Below, in pieces: positions 7,200 to 13,718 of a DNA stretch of 13,718 nucleotides. A model generated the notes under the pieces. The model ran no database searches, was not told the DNA's origin, and was given only the letters and a program-made list of their open reading frames with translations. Every line of letters starts with the position of its first letter. Position 1 is the first letter of the stretch. This stretch comes from Actinomycetota bacterium. Lineage in GTDB: Bacteria > Actinomycetota > Thermoleophilia > Gaiellales > Gaiellaceae. The translations under genes and the position numbers were made by a program. The stretch covers positions 1 to 13,718 of the forward strand of contig JACCZA010000233.1 of the NCBI GenBank assembly GCA_013696185.1, given 5' to 3'.

Positions 7200-7205
7200 T
7201 ACGCT
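7200..7205 (+). promoter_or_regulatory. TANNNT -10 box of the ybaK-like gene
   Basis: TACGCT lies exactly six bases before GTG 7212, the spacing expected for a leaderless message starting on the G of the start codon. It begins 12 bases past the previous stop. No Shine-Dalgarno lies between, and no -35 is apparent. This may be an internal promoter in an otherwise continuous operon. Confidence 0.5.
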
Positions 7206-7211
7206 TCCTCG

Positions 7212-7721
7212 GTGAGCGCGTGGCCCGAGCCGGTTCAGCGTGTCGCGGACTTCCTGCGGGGCGCGGGTGCCGAGGCCCGTCTCGAGGAGTTTCCCGAGGG
7301 GACGCCGACTGCGAAGGACGCGGCCCGCGCGATCGGCTGCCGGCTCGAGCAGGTGGTGAAGTCGGTCGTCGTCGACTGCGACGGGGAGTCGGTGCTCGTG
7401 CTCGCGCCGGGCGACCGCCGCATCGACACCGCGAAAGTCGCGAGGATCCTGCGCTGCGCGCGGGCCCGCGTCGCCGCGCCCGCCCAGGTCGCCGCCTCGA
7501 CGGGCTTCGCTCCCGGAGCGGTGGCACCCTTCCCGCTGCGCGAGGTGCGCAGCGTGCTGATGGAGCGGACGCTGCTCTCCCTCGAGCTCGTCTGGGTCGG
7601 AGCCGGCTCGCCGCGCCACATGGCGGGGCTGGCGCCGACCGAGCTCGCCCGTCTGGCGAAGGCCCGGCCGATGGACGCAGTGCAGCACGGTGCGTACCAT
7701 CCGCGGAGAGAGGAGGAGTAG
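7212..7721 (+). CDS. YbaK/ProX-type aminoacyl-tRNA deacylase
   Basis: Encodes 169 residues covering a single YbaK/aminoacyl-tRNA editing domain. These free-standing trans-editing enzymes hydrolyse mischarged tRNA, classically Cys-tRNA(Pro) or Ala-tRNA(Pro). Landmarks are the N-terminal helix VQRVADFLRGAGAEARLEEF, the PTAKDAARAIGC motif, the conserved Lys50 in QVVKSVVVDCDG followed by VLVLAPGDRRID, the TGFAPGAVAPFPL loop, and a GAGSPRHMAGLAPTEL end. GTG 7212 is the start; the frame has no better signal and the start fits the family. The last codons, for REEE, overlap the Shine-Dalgarno of ilvE, so the acidic tail may reflect that nucleotide constraint. The exact tRNA and amino acid specificity cannot be read from the sequence. 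Confidence 0.88.
   Translation: MSAWPEPVQRVADFLRGAGAEARLEEFPEGTPTAKDAARAIGCRLEQVVKSVVVDCDGESVLVLAPGDRRIDTAKVARILRCARARVAAPAQVAASTGFAPGAVAPFPLREVRSVLMERTLLSLELVWVGAGSPRHMAGLAPTELARLAKARPMDAVQHGAYHPRREEE
7711..7718 (+). promoter_or_regulatory. Shine-Dalgarno of ilvE inside the ybaK-like gene
   Basis: AGGAGGAG ends six bases before GTG 7725 and fixes that start. It lies within the last codons of the preceding gene, coding for its final Glu residues, and suggests coupled translation. It is one of only two strong Shine-Dalgarno sequences in the window. Confidence 0.85.
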
Positions 7722-7724
7722 CGC

Positions 7725-8651
7725 GTGCGTGAGACCGAGAAGATCTGGATGAACGGCGAGCTCGTCGACTGGGCGGACGCCACGATCCACGTCGGCTCGC
7801 ACGGGCTGCACTACGGCTCGGGGGTGTTCGAGGGCATCCGCTGCTACGAGACGCCGCGGGGACCTGCCGTCTTCCGCCTCACCGACCACCTCGTCCGGTT
7901 GCGCAACTCCGCGCGGCTGCTCTACATGGACATCCCCTACGGCGTCGAGGAGTTGCGCGCCGCGACGCTCGAGCTGATCGGCGCCAACGGGCTGCCCGAG
8001 TGCTACCTGCGTCCGCTCGCCTTCTACGGCTACGGCGAGCTCGGCGTGTCGGCCGGCTCGAATCCCGTGGAGACGGTGATCATGAGCTGGCCCTGGGGCG
8101 CCTATCTCGGCGAGGAGGGGCAGCGTGAGGGCATCCGCGCCAAGATCTCCTCGTGGCAGCGCGTCGGCCCGAACGTGATCCCCCACGTGGCGAAGGCGAC
8201 GGGGATCTACCTCAACTCGATGCTCGCGGTCTCCGAGGCGAACCGTGCGGGCTACGACGAGGCGATCCTGCTGACGGCGGAGGGCTACGTCGCGGACGGC
8301 TCGGGCGAGAACATCTTCGCCGTCAAGGACGGGACGATCTACACGCCCGCGCTGTCGACCTCGATCCTGCCCGGCATCACGCGGGACACGATCGTGCAGA
8401 TCGCGCAGGACCTCGGCTATCGGGTCGTGGAGGCGAACCTGATCCGCTCGGATCTCCTGCTCTCCGACGAGGTCTTCATGACCGGCACAGCCGCCGAGGT
8501 GACGCCGCTCCGCTCGATCGACGACATCGAGCTCGGCGTCGGGCCCGTCACGCTCGAGATCCAGGGGGCGTACCTCGACACGGTGCGGGGCCGCAGCGAG
8601 CGGTGGGCGCACTGGCTCGAGTACGCAGCTCCCGCGACCGCCGGCGCATGA
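7725..8651 (+). CDS. ilvE: Branched-chain amino acid aminotransferase (class IV)
   Basis: Encodes 308 residues, typical for bacterial BCAT, from GTG 7725 with a strong Shine-Dalgarno. It transfers the amino group between glutamate and the 2-oxo acids of Leu, Ile and Val, using PLP in the cytosol. Landmarks are the opening KIWMNGELVDWADATIHVGS, HYGSGVFEGIRCYET, the Schiff-base Lys157 in PHVAKATGIYLNSMLAV, EANRAGYDEAILL, the DGSGENIFAVKDG motif that holds the cofactor, and FMTGTAAEVTPLRSID. These match IlvE better than D-amino acid transaminase or aminodeoxychorismate lyase. The next gene begins at an ATGA overlap. It is four bases from the ybaK-like gene and probably co-transcribed. No leader peptide or attenuator is seen before it. 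Confidence 0.95.
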   Translation: MRETEKIWMNGELVDWADATIHVGSHGLHYGSGVFEGIRCYETPRGPAVFRLTDHLVRLRNSARLLYMDIPYGVEELRAATLELIGANGLPECYLRPLAFYGYGELGVSAGSNPVETVIMSWPWGAYLGEEGQREGIRAKISSWQRVGPNVIPHVAKATGIYLNSMLAVSEANRAGYDEAILLTAEGYVADGSGENIFAVKDGTIYTPALSTSILPGITRDTIVQIAQDLGYRVVEANLIRSDLLLSDEVFMTGTAAEVTPLRSIDDIELGVGPVTLEIQGAYLDTVRGRSERWAHWLEYAAPATAGA

Positions 8652-9778
8652 CGCAGGCGACCCGGGCGGTCCCGCTCGCCCGGCCGTACCTGGACGAGCG
8701 CGAGGAGGAGCTCGTGCTCGAGGTGCTCCGCTCGGGACGGCTCTCCCTCGGGCCGACGATCGACCGCTTCGAGGAAGCCTTCGCCGAGGCCTGCGGGGCA
8801 CCCTATGCCGCCGCCGTCTCGAGCGGAACCGCGGGCCTGCACCTGCTCGTGCACCTCGCCGGGCTCGGACCCGGGGACGAGGCGATCACCTCGCCGTACT
8901 CGTTCGTCGCCTCGGCGAACTGCATCGTGTACGAGGGGGCGACACCGGTCTTCGCCGACGTCGATCGAGACACGCTCAACCTCGACCCCGCGGCCGTGGA
9001 GGCTGCGATCACCGAGCGGACGAGGGCCGTCGTCGCCGTCGACATCTTCGGCTACCCCTGCGAGCTCGGGCCGCTGCGCGCGCTCTGCGAGCGCCACGGG
9101 CTCGTCCTGATCGAGGACGCCTGCGAGGCGCTCGGCGCTGAGTACCGCGGGCAGCCGATCGGCTCCCACGGGCCCTCCGCCGTCTTTGCCTTCTATCCGA
9201 ACAAGCAGATCACCACGGGCGAGGGCGGCATGGTGACCACCCACTCGGAGGACGAGTGGAGGCTCTTGCGCAGCCTGCGCAACCAGGGTCGAGCCGACGA
9301 CGGCGGCTGGCTCGACCACGCGCGCCTCGGCTACAACTACCGCCTCGACGACATCGGCGCCGCCCTCGGGCTGGCCCAGCTCGAGAAGCTCGACCGGATC
9401 CTCGCACGACGCGGCGCGGCGGCCGAGCGCTACACGCGGCTGCTGGACGGGCTCGAGGGAGCTCGCGTGCCTCTCGCCGACGACGCCGAGCACCGGCGCT
9501 CGTGGTTCGTCTACGTGGTCGAGCTCGAGCCGGACGTGGACCGCGAGGGAGTGATCGCGGTCCTCGAGCGCGAGGGCATCGGCACCGCTCGCTACCTCCC
9601 GTCGATTCACCTCCAGGCGTACATGCGCGAGCGCTACGGCTTCGCCGAGGGACTCTGTCCGGTCGCCGAGGACGCGAGCCGGCGTACTCTGGCGCTGCCG
9701 TTCTTCACCGCGATCGAGCCCGACGACCAGGAGCGCGTGGTCGAGGTGCTCGGAGCGGCGCTTGCCGCCTCCGGCTAG
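8648..9778 (+). CDS. DegT/DnrJ/EryC1/StrS-family aminotransferase
   Basis: Encodes 376 residues from ATG 8648, overlapping the ilvE stop as ATGA; the frame is open upstream, but the VPLARPYLDEREEELVLEVL opening is where the family begins. The family uses PLP and glutamate to aminate keto-sugars on nucleotide carriers for surface glycans or natural products. Visible motifs are SSGTAGLHLLVHLAGLGPGDE, SPYSFVASANCIVYEGA, DVDRDTLNLDP, Asp157 in IEDACEALGAEY, the PLP lysine Lys186 in FYPNKQITTGEGGMV, GYNYRLDDIGAALGLAQLEKL, and a C-terminal IHLQAYMRERYGF block. Absence of sugar dehydratase, epimerase or glycosyltransferase genes beside it leaves the substrate open, and pairing with ilvE does not explain it. 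Confidence 0.93.
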   Translation: MTQATRAVPLARPYLDEREEELVLEVLRSGRLSLGPTIDRFEEAFAEACGAPYAAAVSSGTAGLHLLVHLAGLGPGDEAITSPYSFVASANCIVYEGATPVFADVDRDTLNLDPAAVEAAITERTRAVVAVDIFGYPCELGPLRALCERHGLVLIEDACEALGAEYRGQPIGSHGPSAVFAFYPNKQITTGEGGMVTTHSEDEWRLLRSLRNQGRADDGGWLDHARLGYNYRLDDIGAALGLAQLEKLDRILARRGAAAERYTRLLDGLEGARVPLADDAEHRRSWFVYVVELEPDVDREGVIAVLEREGIGTARYLPSIHLQAYMRERYGFAEGLCPVAEDASRRTLALPFFTAIEPDDQERVVEVLGAALAASG

Positions 9779-9808
9779 CGACGCCCCGGCTGCCGCCCCC
9801 GCATCCGC

Positions 9809-9814
9809 GATACT
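9809..9814 (+). promoter_or_regulatory. Candidate -10 box of the RemA-like gene
   Basis: GATACT lies six bases before GTG 9821, the same leaderless geometry as at 7212, and no Shine-Dalgarno intervenes. It is not a strict TANNNT, so this is weaker than the other boxes. The gap to the previous stop is 42 bases. Confidence 0.35.
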
Positions 9815-9820
9815 CGTCCC

Positions 9821-10216
9821 GTGGCGGAGCGTCAGCGCATGGTCTTCCTCGGCTTCGGCAAGTACGTCCGCGCCGACCGCGTCTACCTGCTCGAGCCGCT
9901 GCGCGGCGACGAGCGGGGGGGTGGGCGCCGGACGCGCGTCTGGGTCGAGGGCGTCCCCGACGCCGTGATCGCCTCGCGCACCGAGCGCGCGATCCTGCTC
10001 GAGCTGGGGCAGGACGCAGCCGCGGCCGCCCGGCCCTTGCTGGACGAGGCGCTCGCGCTGGCGGAGCGGCTGGCCGAGGACGCGGAGAAGGTCGGCCCGC
10101 TCCTCGCCCGCTCGATCAAGACCGAGGCCGGCGTGGATCTGAGAGAGCTCGGCACCCGCGCCCGCAGGTTGCTCGAGGCGACGGCGAAGCCGGCTCAGCC
10201 GCAGCCCCTGTTCTGA
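9821..10216 (+). CDS. RemA/DUF370-like small protein with helical tail
   Basis: Encodes 131 residues from GTG 9821. The first 55 residues resemble B. subtilis RemA, a DNA-binding regulator of biofilm matrix genes. RemA has GFGN-x2-NANR and later GRRTRAVVVTDSDHIILS; here GFGKYVRADR occupies 11-20 and GRRTRVWVEGVPDAVIAS 35-52, with identical spacing from GRRTR to the final Ser. The segment between these blocks, about 25 residues longer in RemA, is cut to roughly ten Gly/Arg-rich residues. Residues 54-122 look strongly helical (Ala, Leu, Glu, Arg-rich) and have no counterpart in RemA; the end PAQPQPLF is probably disordered. DNA binding is therefore a hypothesis. Mpg starts 11 bases downstream. 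The alignment is from memory, and a conserved hypothetical unrelated to RemA remains possible. Confidence 0.6.
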   Translation: MAERQRMVFLGFGKYVRADRVYLLEPLRGDERGGGRRTRVWVEGVPDAVIASRTERAILLELGQDAAAAARPLLDEALALAERLAEDAEKVGPLLARSIKTEAGVDLRELGTRARRLLEATAKPAQPQPLF

Positions 10217-10227
10217 GCCCGTCCGCG

Positions 10228-10818
10228 GTGCGGCTGGAGCAGGCCTTCTTCGCGCGCAGCGTCGAGGTCGTCGCGCGCGAGCTGCTCGGCGCGACGCTGC
10301 TCGTGGACGGCGTCGGCGGGACGATCGTCGAGGTGGAGGCATACGGCCCGGACGACCCGGCGAGCCACGGCTACCGCGGCAAGACCGCGCGCAACGCGTC
10401 GATGTTCGGGCCGCCGGGCCGCGCGTACGTCTACCGTTCCTACGGCCTGCACTGGTGTCTCAACCTCGTCTGCGAGGACGAGGGTCGGGCGAGCGCCGTC
10501 CTCGTGCGGGCTCTGGAGCCCACGCATCGCCTCGACGCGATGCGCGAGCGGCGGGGCCTCGAGCGCGCGGCTCTCCTCTCTTCGGGCCCCGGGCGCCTCT
10601 GCCAGGCCCTCGCGATCACCGGCGACCACGACGGCCTACGGCTCGACCGACCGCCGTTCGAGCTGTGCGAGCGCGACTCCTCGCTCCGGATCGTCGCCGG
10701 CACCCGGATCGGCATCGCGCGGGGAGCAGAGCTGCCCTGGCGCTACGCCGTCGAGGGCTCGGCGTACCTCAGCCGGCCGCTTCGGGCGACGCCTCGAAGG
10801 AGCGAAGCGGGCGCTTGA
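10228..10818 (+). CDS. mpg: 3-methyladenine DNA glycosylase, AAG/Mpg family
   Basis: Encodes 196 residues from GTG 10228, 11 bases after the previous stop; the upstream open frame contains no other sensible start. The enzyme excises alkylated and deaminated purines such as 3-methyladenine and hypoxanthine from DNA as the first step of base excision repair. Family motifs are complete: ARELLGATLL, the catalytic Glu37 with Tyr39 in VEVEAYGPDDPASH, RGKTARNASMFGPPGRAYVYRSYGLHWCLN, VLVRALEP, and SSGPGRLCQALAI. The fold normally ends near WRYAVEGSAYLSRP; the last 14 or so residues (TPRRSEAGA end) overlap the tail of the minus-strand clpN-like remnant. This is the AAG type, unrelated to the HhH AlkA or Tag glycosylases. 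Confidence 0.95.
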   Translation: MRLEQAFFARSVEVVARELLGATLLVDGVGGTIVEVEAYGPDDPASHGYRGKTARNASMFGPPGRAYVYRSYGLHWCLNLVCEDEGRASAVLVRALEPTHRLDAMRERRGLERAALLSSGPGRLCQALAITGDHDGLRLDRPPFELCERDSSLRIVAGTRIGIARGAELPWRYAVEGSAYLSRPLRATPRRSEAGA

Positions 10819-11030
10819 AGACGAAGCGGTGCCGACCCGTCTCGCCCTCCGCTCGCGCTCCGAGGAGAGTGACGCCGAGCGAACCCCCAGCACCCGGGCG
10901 GCGAGCCCTGCCTCCTCGCGAAGGAGTCCGAGCAGGAGGTGCTCCGTGCTGAGTCGTGCTCGAGCCCGCGCGCCTCGCCCTGTGCGAGGGCGACGTCCCG
11001 GCGGGCCTCCTCCGTGAAGCGCTCGAACAC
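10769..11030 (-). pseudogene. Frameshifted single Clp N-terminal-domain (ClpC N-like) protein
   Basis: On the minus strand GTG 11030 opens MFERFTEEARRDVALAQGEA then RGLEHD, the canonical beginning of a ClpC N-domain. The next family motif, STEHLLLGLLREEAGLAARV, is in another frame: two bases (10952-10951) separate it, where about two codons are expected. A second shift lies in the GGGGG run at 10888-10884; after bases 10884-10883 a third frame gives SLGVTLLGARAEGETGRHRF, running to TGA at 10771-10769. Read through both lesions it is about 85-90 residues, a free-standing half Clp repeat with no ATPase. GGGAG lies six bases before the GTG and the PBP stop is only three bases upstream, so it belonged to that transcription unit. 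Recent decay or sequencing errors are both possible; the domain identity is firm. Confidence 0.85.
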
Positions 11031-11033
11031 CGC

Positions 11034-13481
11034 TCACTCCCGGCCGAGGACGAGGCGCACGGTCATCCCGGCCTCGGCGGCGAGGCCCGCGGCGGGCTGC
11101 TGCGAGACGACCCGCCCGGGCGGGCCTTCCGCGTAGCCGGTGATCTGCAGCTCGAGCCCCAGGCGCCGCAGCTTCCCCCGGGCGGCCTCCAGGTGGGCGC
11201 CCTCGAGATCGGGCACGAGGCCGTTTCGCGGCTTGGCGAGCACGAGCGTGACCTCGTCGAAGGAGGAGAGGCGACCGCTGCTCGGGATCTGCCCGAGCAC
11301 GACGTCGACGCGCTGGAGCGGCTTCGCCCACTTGTACACGACCGCGGGCCGGAGCGGCTGCTGGGCGAGACGCGCCGTGGCCTGTGCGAGGGTCTGGCCC
11401 ACGACGCTCGGCACCTCGACCTCGTTCGGTCTGCAGTCGGCGGTCGTCTCCGGCCCGGTACCGGCGAAGTACACGATGGAGATCGTGCCGCGGCAGTCGC
11501 CGTTGTCGAGCTGGAGGCGCCCGCCGCGCTGCACCACCTGGCGGGCCGACGAGAAGTCGCTCGGCGGCGACGCGAAGCGCTCTGACGCGTGTCCGAGGTC
11601 GGGCAGGGCACGCTCCATGAAGCTCTTCCAGATCAGCGCCGGGTAGGTGCCGCCGGCGACCGGGTCGCCGTGGAACTCCGTCAGCATCGGCCGCAGCTCG
11701 TCGGGGTAGCCGACCCAGACGGCGACGACGAGGCGGGGGGTGTAGCCGACGAACCAGGCGTCCCCGTACTCCTCGGTGGTGCCCGTCTTGCCCGCAACGG
11801 ACCAGCCCGGAAGCCCGGCTCGGACAGCCGTGCCCTCCTCGACGGTCTGCTGCAGCAGGAAGTTGACGAAGGAGGCGGTGCGGGGCGTGAGGACGCGCTC
11901 GGGGCGCGCCCGGTTCGCCAGCAGGCTGCTCGGGGTGCGGACGCTCTCGATCACCCGGGGCTGGTTCTCGAGCCTGCGCAGCGAGCCGTCGATGCGGAAG
12001 CCGCCGTTCGCGAAGGCCGCGTAGGAGCGCGCGAGCTCGAGGGGATTGACGGCCTGTGCGCCGAGGGCGATCGAGAAGTAGCCGCGCAGGGGACTCCGCA
12101 CGCCGAGGCGTCGAGCCGTCTCCGCGACCGCCTTCGGCCCGAGCAGCGCGGTCAGCTGCGCGTAGACGGCGTTGTCGGAGTGGACGGTCGCCGTCTCGAG
12201 ATCGACGGAGCCCAGGTAGGCGTCCTCGTAGTTCTCGACCGACCAGAAGCGATCGCCGAGGGAGATCTGGAGCGGCTTCGAGACGAACGTGGTCGCCGGC
12301 GAGACCCCGGCCTCGAGCGCCGTCGCCAGCACGAACGGCTTGAAGGCCGAGCCGGGTTGGCGCTCGCCCTGAACGGCGAGGTTGAACTGGCTTTCGCGGA
12401 AGTTGCGGCCGCCGACCATCGCGAGCACGTCGCCGTTCCGGGCGTCGAGCGCGACGAGCGCGGCGGAGGGGCCGTCCTCCTCGGGCAGCCACTTCTCGAT
12501 CGCCTGGCGGGCACGCTCCTGCAGACCGAGGTCGATCGTCGTGCGCACCCGCAGGCCGCCGCCGAAGACGCGCTTCGCGCCGAAGCTCTCGACGAGCTGC
12601 TCCTTCACGTAGTTGGTGAAGTAGGGAGCAGCGAGCGCCTGGGTGCCCGGCAGGCGCACCGACTGCGGCCGGGGCAGTGGAGCCGCGGCCGACGCGCGCA
12701 GCTCGCGGCTCGAGATGGCGCCCACCTCGACCATCGCCTGGAGCACCTGGAGACGGCGGGCTCGCGCGCGGGCCGGGTTCAGGACGGGGTCGTAGCCGCT
12801 CGGGTCGGCGGGGATGCCGGCAAGCAGGGCGGACTCCGCGAGATCGAGCGTGGAGGCGCCGTGGCCGAAGTACGCCCGCGCCGCCTGCTGGATGCCGTAG
12901 GCGCCGTTGCCGAAGTAGATCGTGTTCAGGTACTCCGCGAGGATCTTCTGCTTGCTCCAGCGGTGATCGCGCTCGAGCTGCCAGGCGAGCGCCGCCTCGC
13001 GCACCTTGCGACCGAGGGAGCGCTGGTCGTCGACGTAGACGTTCTTGACGAACCGCTGGGTGATCGTCGAGCCGCCCTGGACGACGCGCTGGTTGCGCAG
13101 GTCGGCCCAGAGGGCGCGCCCGATCCCGCGCAGGTCGATGCCACGGTGCTCCCAGAAGCGGCGATCCTCGACGGCGACAATCGCAAGCTTCATCCGGTCG
13201 GAGATGCCGTCGGGGGAGACGAGCACACGGCTCTCGGAGCCCCTCAGCACCGCGAGCACGCGCCGGCCCTCGCGGTCGTAGACAACGCCGTTACGCTCCT
13301 GCGCCTGGCGCGCGCGGGCGTCGAGCGACGGGATCGCGCTGGCGATGCCCGCGACGAGCCCGAGCGTGAAGGCCGCGAGGCCCAGGAAGGCGAGCACGCT
13401 CAGCAGACCGAGCAGACGGCGCTTGCGGATGCGGCGCGGACGCGGTTGCGACGGCATGCGTTTCCGTCGTCGCAGCGCCAC
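11034..13481 (-). CDS. Class A penicillin-binding protein with two PASTA domains
   Basis: Encodes 815 residues from GTG 13481; a TTG at 13490 is the longest option, but it lies inside the -10 box. It polymerises lipid II and cross-links peptidoglycan outside the membrane. Order of parts: basic cytoplasmic tail (1-22), membrane helix (23-47), GT51 glycosyltransferase (about 75-250) with Glu105 in VAVEDRRFWEHRG and QGGSTITQRFVKN, linker, then a transpeptidase with Ser378 in SAFK, S435-D-N437, and K565-T-G-T. Two PASTA repeats follow (about 688-749 and 753-813). PASTA domains bind muropeptide or beta-lactam-like ligands and are typical of actinobacterial PonA-type proteins. All catalytic residues are intact. 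It is 11 bases below the HRDC gene and three bases above the clpN-like remnant. Confidence 0.95.
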   Translation of the reverse strand: MALRRRKRMPSQPRPRRIRKRRLLGLLSVLAFLGLAAFTLGLVAGIASAIPSLDARARQAQERNGVVYDREGRRVLAVLRGSESRVLVSPDGISDRMKLAIVAVEDRRFWEHRGIDLRGIGRALWADLRNQRVVQGGSTITQRFVKNVYVDDQRSLGRKVREAALAWQLERDHRWSKQKILAEYLNTIYFGNGAYGIQQAARAYFGHGASTLDLAESALLAGIPADPSGYDPVLNPARARARRLQVLQAMVEVGAISSRELRASAAAPLPRPQSVRLPGTQALAAPYFTNYVKEQLVESFGAKRVFGGGLRVRTTIDLGLQERARQAIEKWLPEEDGPSAALVALDARNGDVLAMVGGRNFRESQFNLAVQGERQPGSAFKPFVLATALEAGVSPATTFVSKPLQISLGDRFWSVENYEDAYLGSVDLETATVHSDNAVYAQLTALLGPKAVAETARRLGVRSPLRGYFSIALGAQAVNPLELARSYAAFANGGFRIDGSLRRLENQPRVIESVRTPSSLLANRARPERVLTPRTASFVNFLLQQTVEEGTAVRAGLPGWSVAGKTGTTEEYGDAWFVGYTPRLVVAVWVGYPDELRPMLTEFHGDPVAGGTYPALIWKSFMERALPDLGHASERFASPPSDFSSARQVVQRGGRLQLDNGDCRGTISIVYFAGTGPETTADCRPNEVEVPSVVGQTLAQATARLAQQPLRPAVVYKWAKPLQRVDVVLGQIPSSGRLSSFDEVTLVLAKPRNGLVPDLEGAHLEAARGKLRRLGLELQITGYAEGPPGRVVSQQPAAGLAAEAGMTVRLVLGRE

Positions 13482-13489
13482 GACCCTCA

Positions 13490-13495
13490 ATCCTA
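13490..13495 (-). promoter_or_regulatory. TANNNT -10 box of the PBP gene, overlapping the upstream stop codon
   Basis: TAGGAT on the minus strand ends eight bases before GTG 13481. Its first three bases, TAG, are the stop codon of the upstream HRDC-domain gene. It predicts a near-leaderless PBP message. A GAGGG also sits three bases before the GTG, too close to be an ordinary Shine-Dalgarno. Confidence 0.45.
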
Positions 13496-13718
13496 GTGGG
13501 GTGGCGCCTCCGGGCGTCCTCCCGCGAGGAGCTCGAGCAGCTCAGCCCCGTAGCGCTCGAGCTTCGCCGGGCCGATGCCGGACACGGCGGCGAGCGCGTC
13601 ACGATTCTCCGGGGCGCCTGCTGCGAGCGCCCGCAGGGTGCGGTCGCCGAAGACCACGAACGCGGGCACCTCGTCGAGACCGGCGCGCCGGCGCCGCCAC
13701 GCGCGGAGCGTCTCGAGC
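13493..13718 (-). CDS. C-terminal HRDC domain of a helicase-type protein, truncated by the window edge
   Basis: The minus strand is open from base 13717 to TAG at 13495-13493, giving the last 74 residues of a protein whose start lies beyond the window. LRAWRRRRAGLDEVPAFVVF, followed by GDRTLRALAAGAPENRDALA and VSGIGPAKLERYGAELLELL, is an HRDC domain, a helical nucleic-acid-binding module. HRDC domains end RecQ helicases, actinobacterial UvrD2-type helicases, and some RNase D proteins; with only the tail I cannot choose, though a helicase is most likely. The tail after the domain is short (AGGRPEAPPH). The stop codon doubles as part of a -10-like box for the PBP gene. The fragment lacks a start codon in view, so it is easily missed by start-to-stop gene finding. 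Confidence 0.88.
   Translation of the reverse strand, partial: LETLRAWRRRRAGLDEVPAFVVFGDRTLRALAAGAPENRDALAAVSGIGPAKLERYGAELLELLAGGRPEAPPH

Noticed and set aside
7185..10342. Two long minus-strand frames (538 and 641 codons) opposite ybaK, ilvE, degT and the RemA-like gene
   Set aside because: The plus-strand genes here carry complete PLP and other family motifs; the antisense products show none.
11589..13496. A 635-codon open frame on the plus strand opposite the PBP gene
   Set aside because: It is the exact antisense of a fully motif-supported PBP; its residues are Arg/Ala/Glu-rich without a recognisable domain, as expected from high-GC codon structure.
1..13718. Many GAGCTC and CTCGAG repeats along the window
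   Set aside because: They follow from frequent Glu-Leu and Leu-Glu codons (GAG CTC) in GC-rich coding DNA; spacing is irregular and they lie within genes.
1..13718. tRNA, rRNA, CRISPR array, insertion sequence or attachment site
   Set aside because: Looked for on both strands; no cloverleaf, spaced direct repeats, transposase or terminal inverted repeats were seen.

Overview
The window is very GC-rich, densely packed bacterial DNA. Its tRNA amidotransferase genes, Rpf-like secreted muralidase, PASTA-bearing class A PBP, frequent GTG starts and TANNNT boxes a few bases upstream of GTG codons all suggest a high-GC actinobacterium. The Rpf-like protein's wording (Tyr before the catalytic Glu, a WTPLEQMWVAERA block) is what I recall from Thermoleophilia (Gaiellales/Solirubrobacterales). 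That placement rests on recall, not on a search.

Layout. (1) 1-2468, plus: the 3' part of gatA, then gatB, overlapping by ATGA; they form Glu/Asp-tRNA amidotransferase. (2) 2560-3912, minus: a secreted transglycosylase-like (Rpf-like) enzyme and a seven-helix membrane protein of unknown role. (3) 3962-10818, plus: a class V aminotransferase, serA, an ICMT/PEMT-like membrane methyltransferase, a YbaK-type deacylase, ilvE, a DegT/DnrJ/EryC1 aminotransferase, a small RemA/DUF370-like protein, and an Mpg/AAG-family DNA glycosylase. (4) 10769-13718, minus: in the direction of transcription, the end of an HRDC-domain (helicase-type) gene, a class A penicillin-binding protein with two PASTA domains, and a frameshifted remnant of a ClpC N-terminal-domain protein whose tail overlaps mpg.

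How it works together. The class V aminotransferase and SerA adjoin and probably supply the first two steps of phosphorylated serine synthesis. IlvE covers branched-chain amino acid transamination. GatAB and the YbaK-like protein both act on aminoacyl-tRNA. The Rpf-like protein and the PBP act on peptidoglycan.

Most of the window is ordinary core metabolism and I see no defence island, mobile element, CRISPR array, tRNA or rRNA. The observations most worth following are the doubly frameshifted ClpN gene, the RemA-like protein with a shortened middle and a helical tail, the likely SerC substitute next to serA, and the repeated near-leaderless TANNNT-GTG gene heads.
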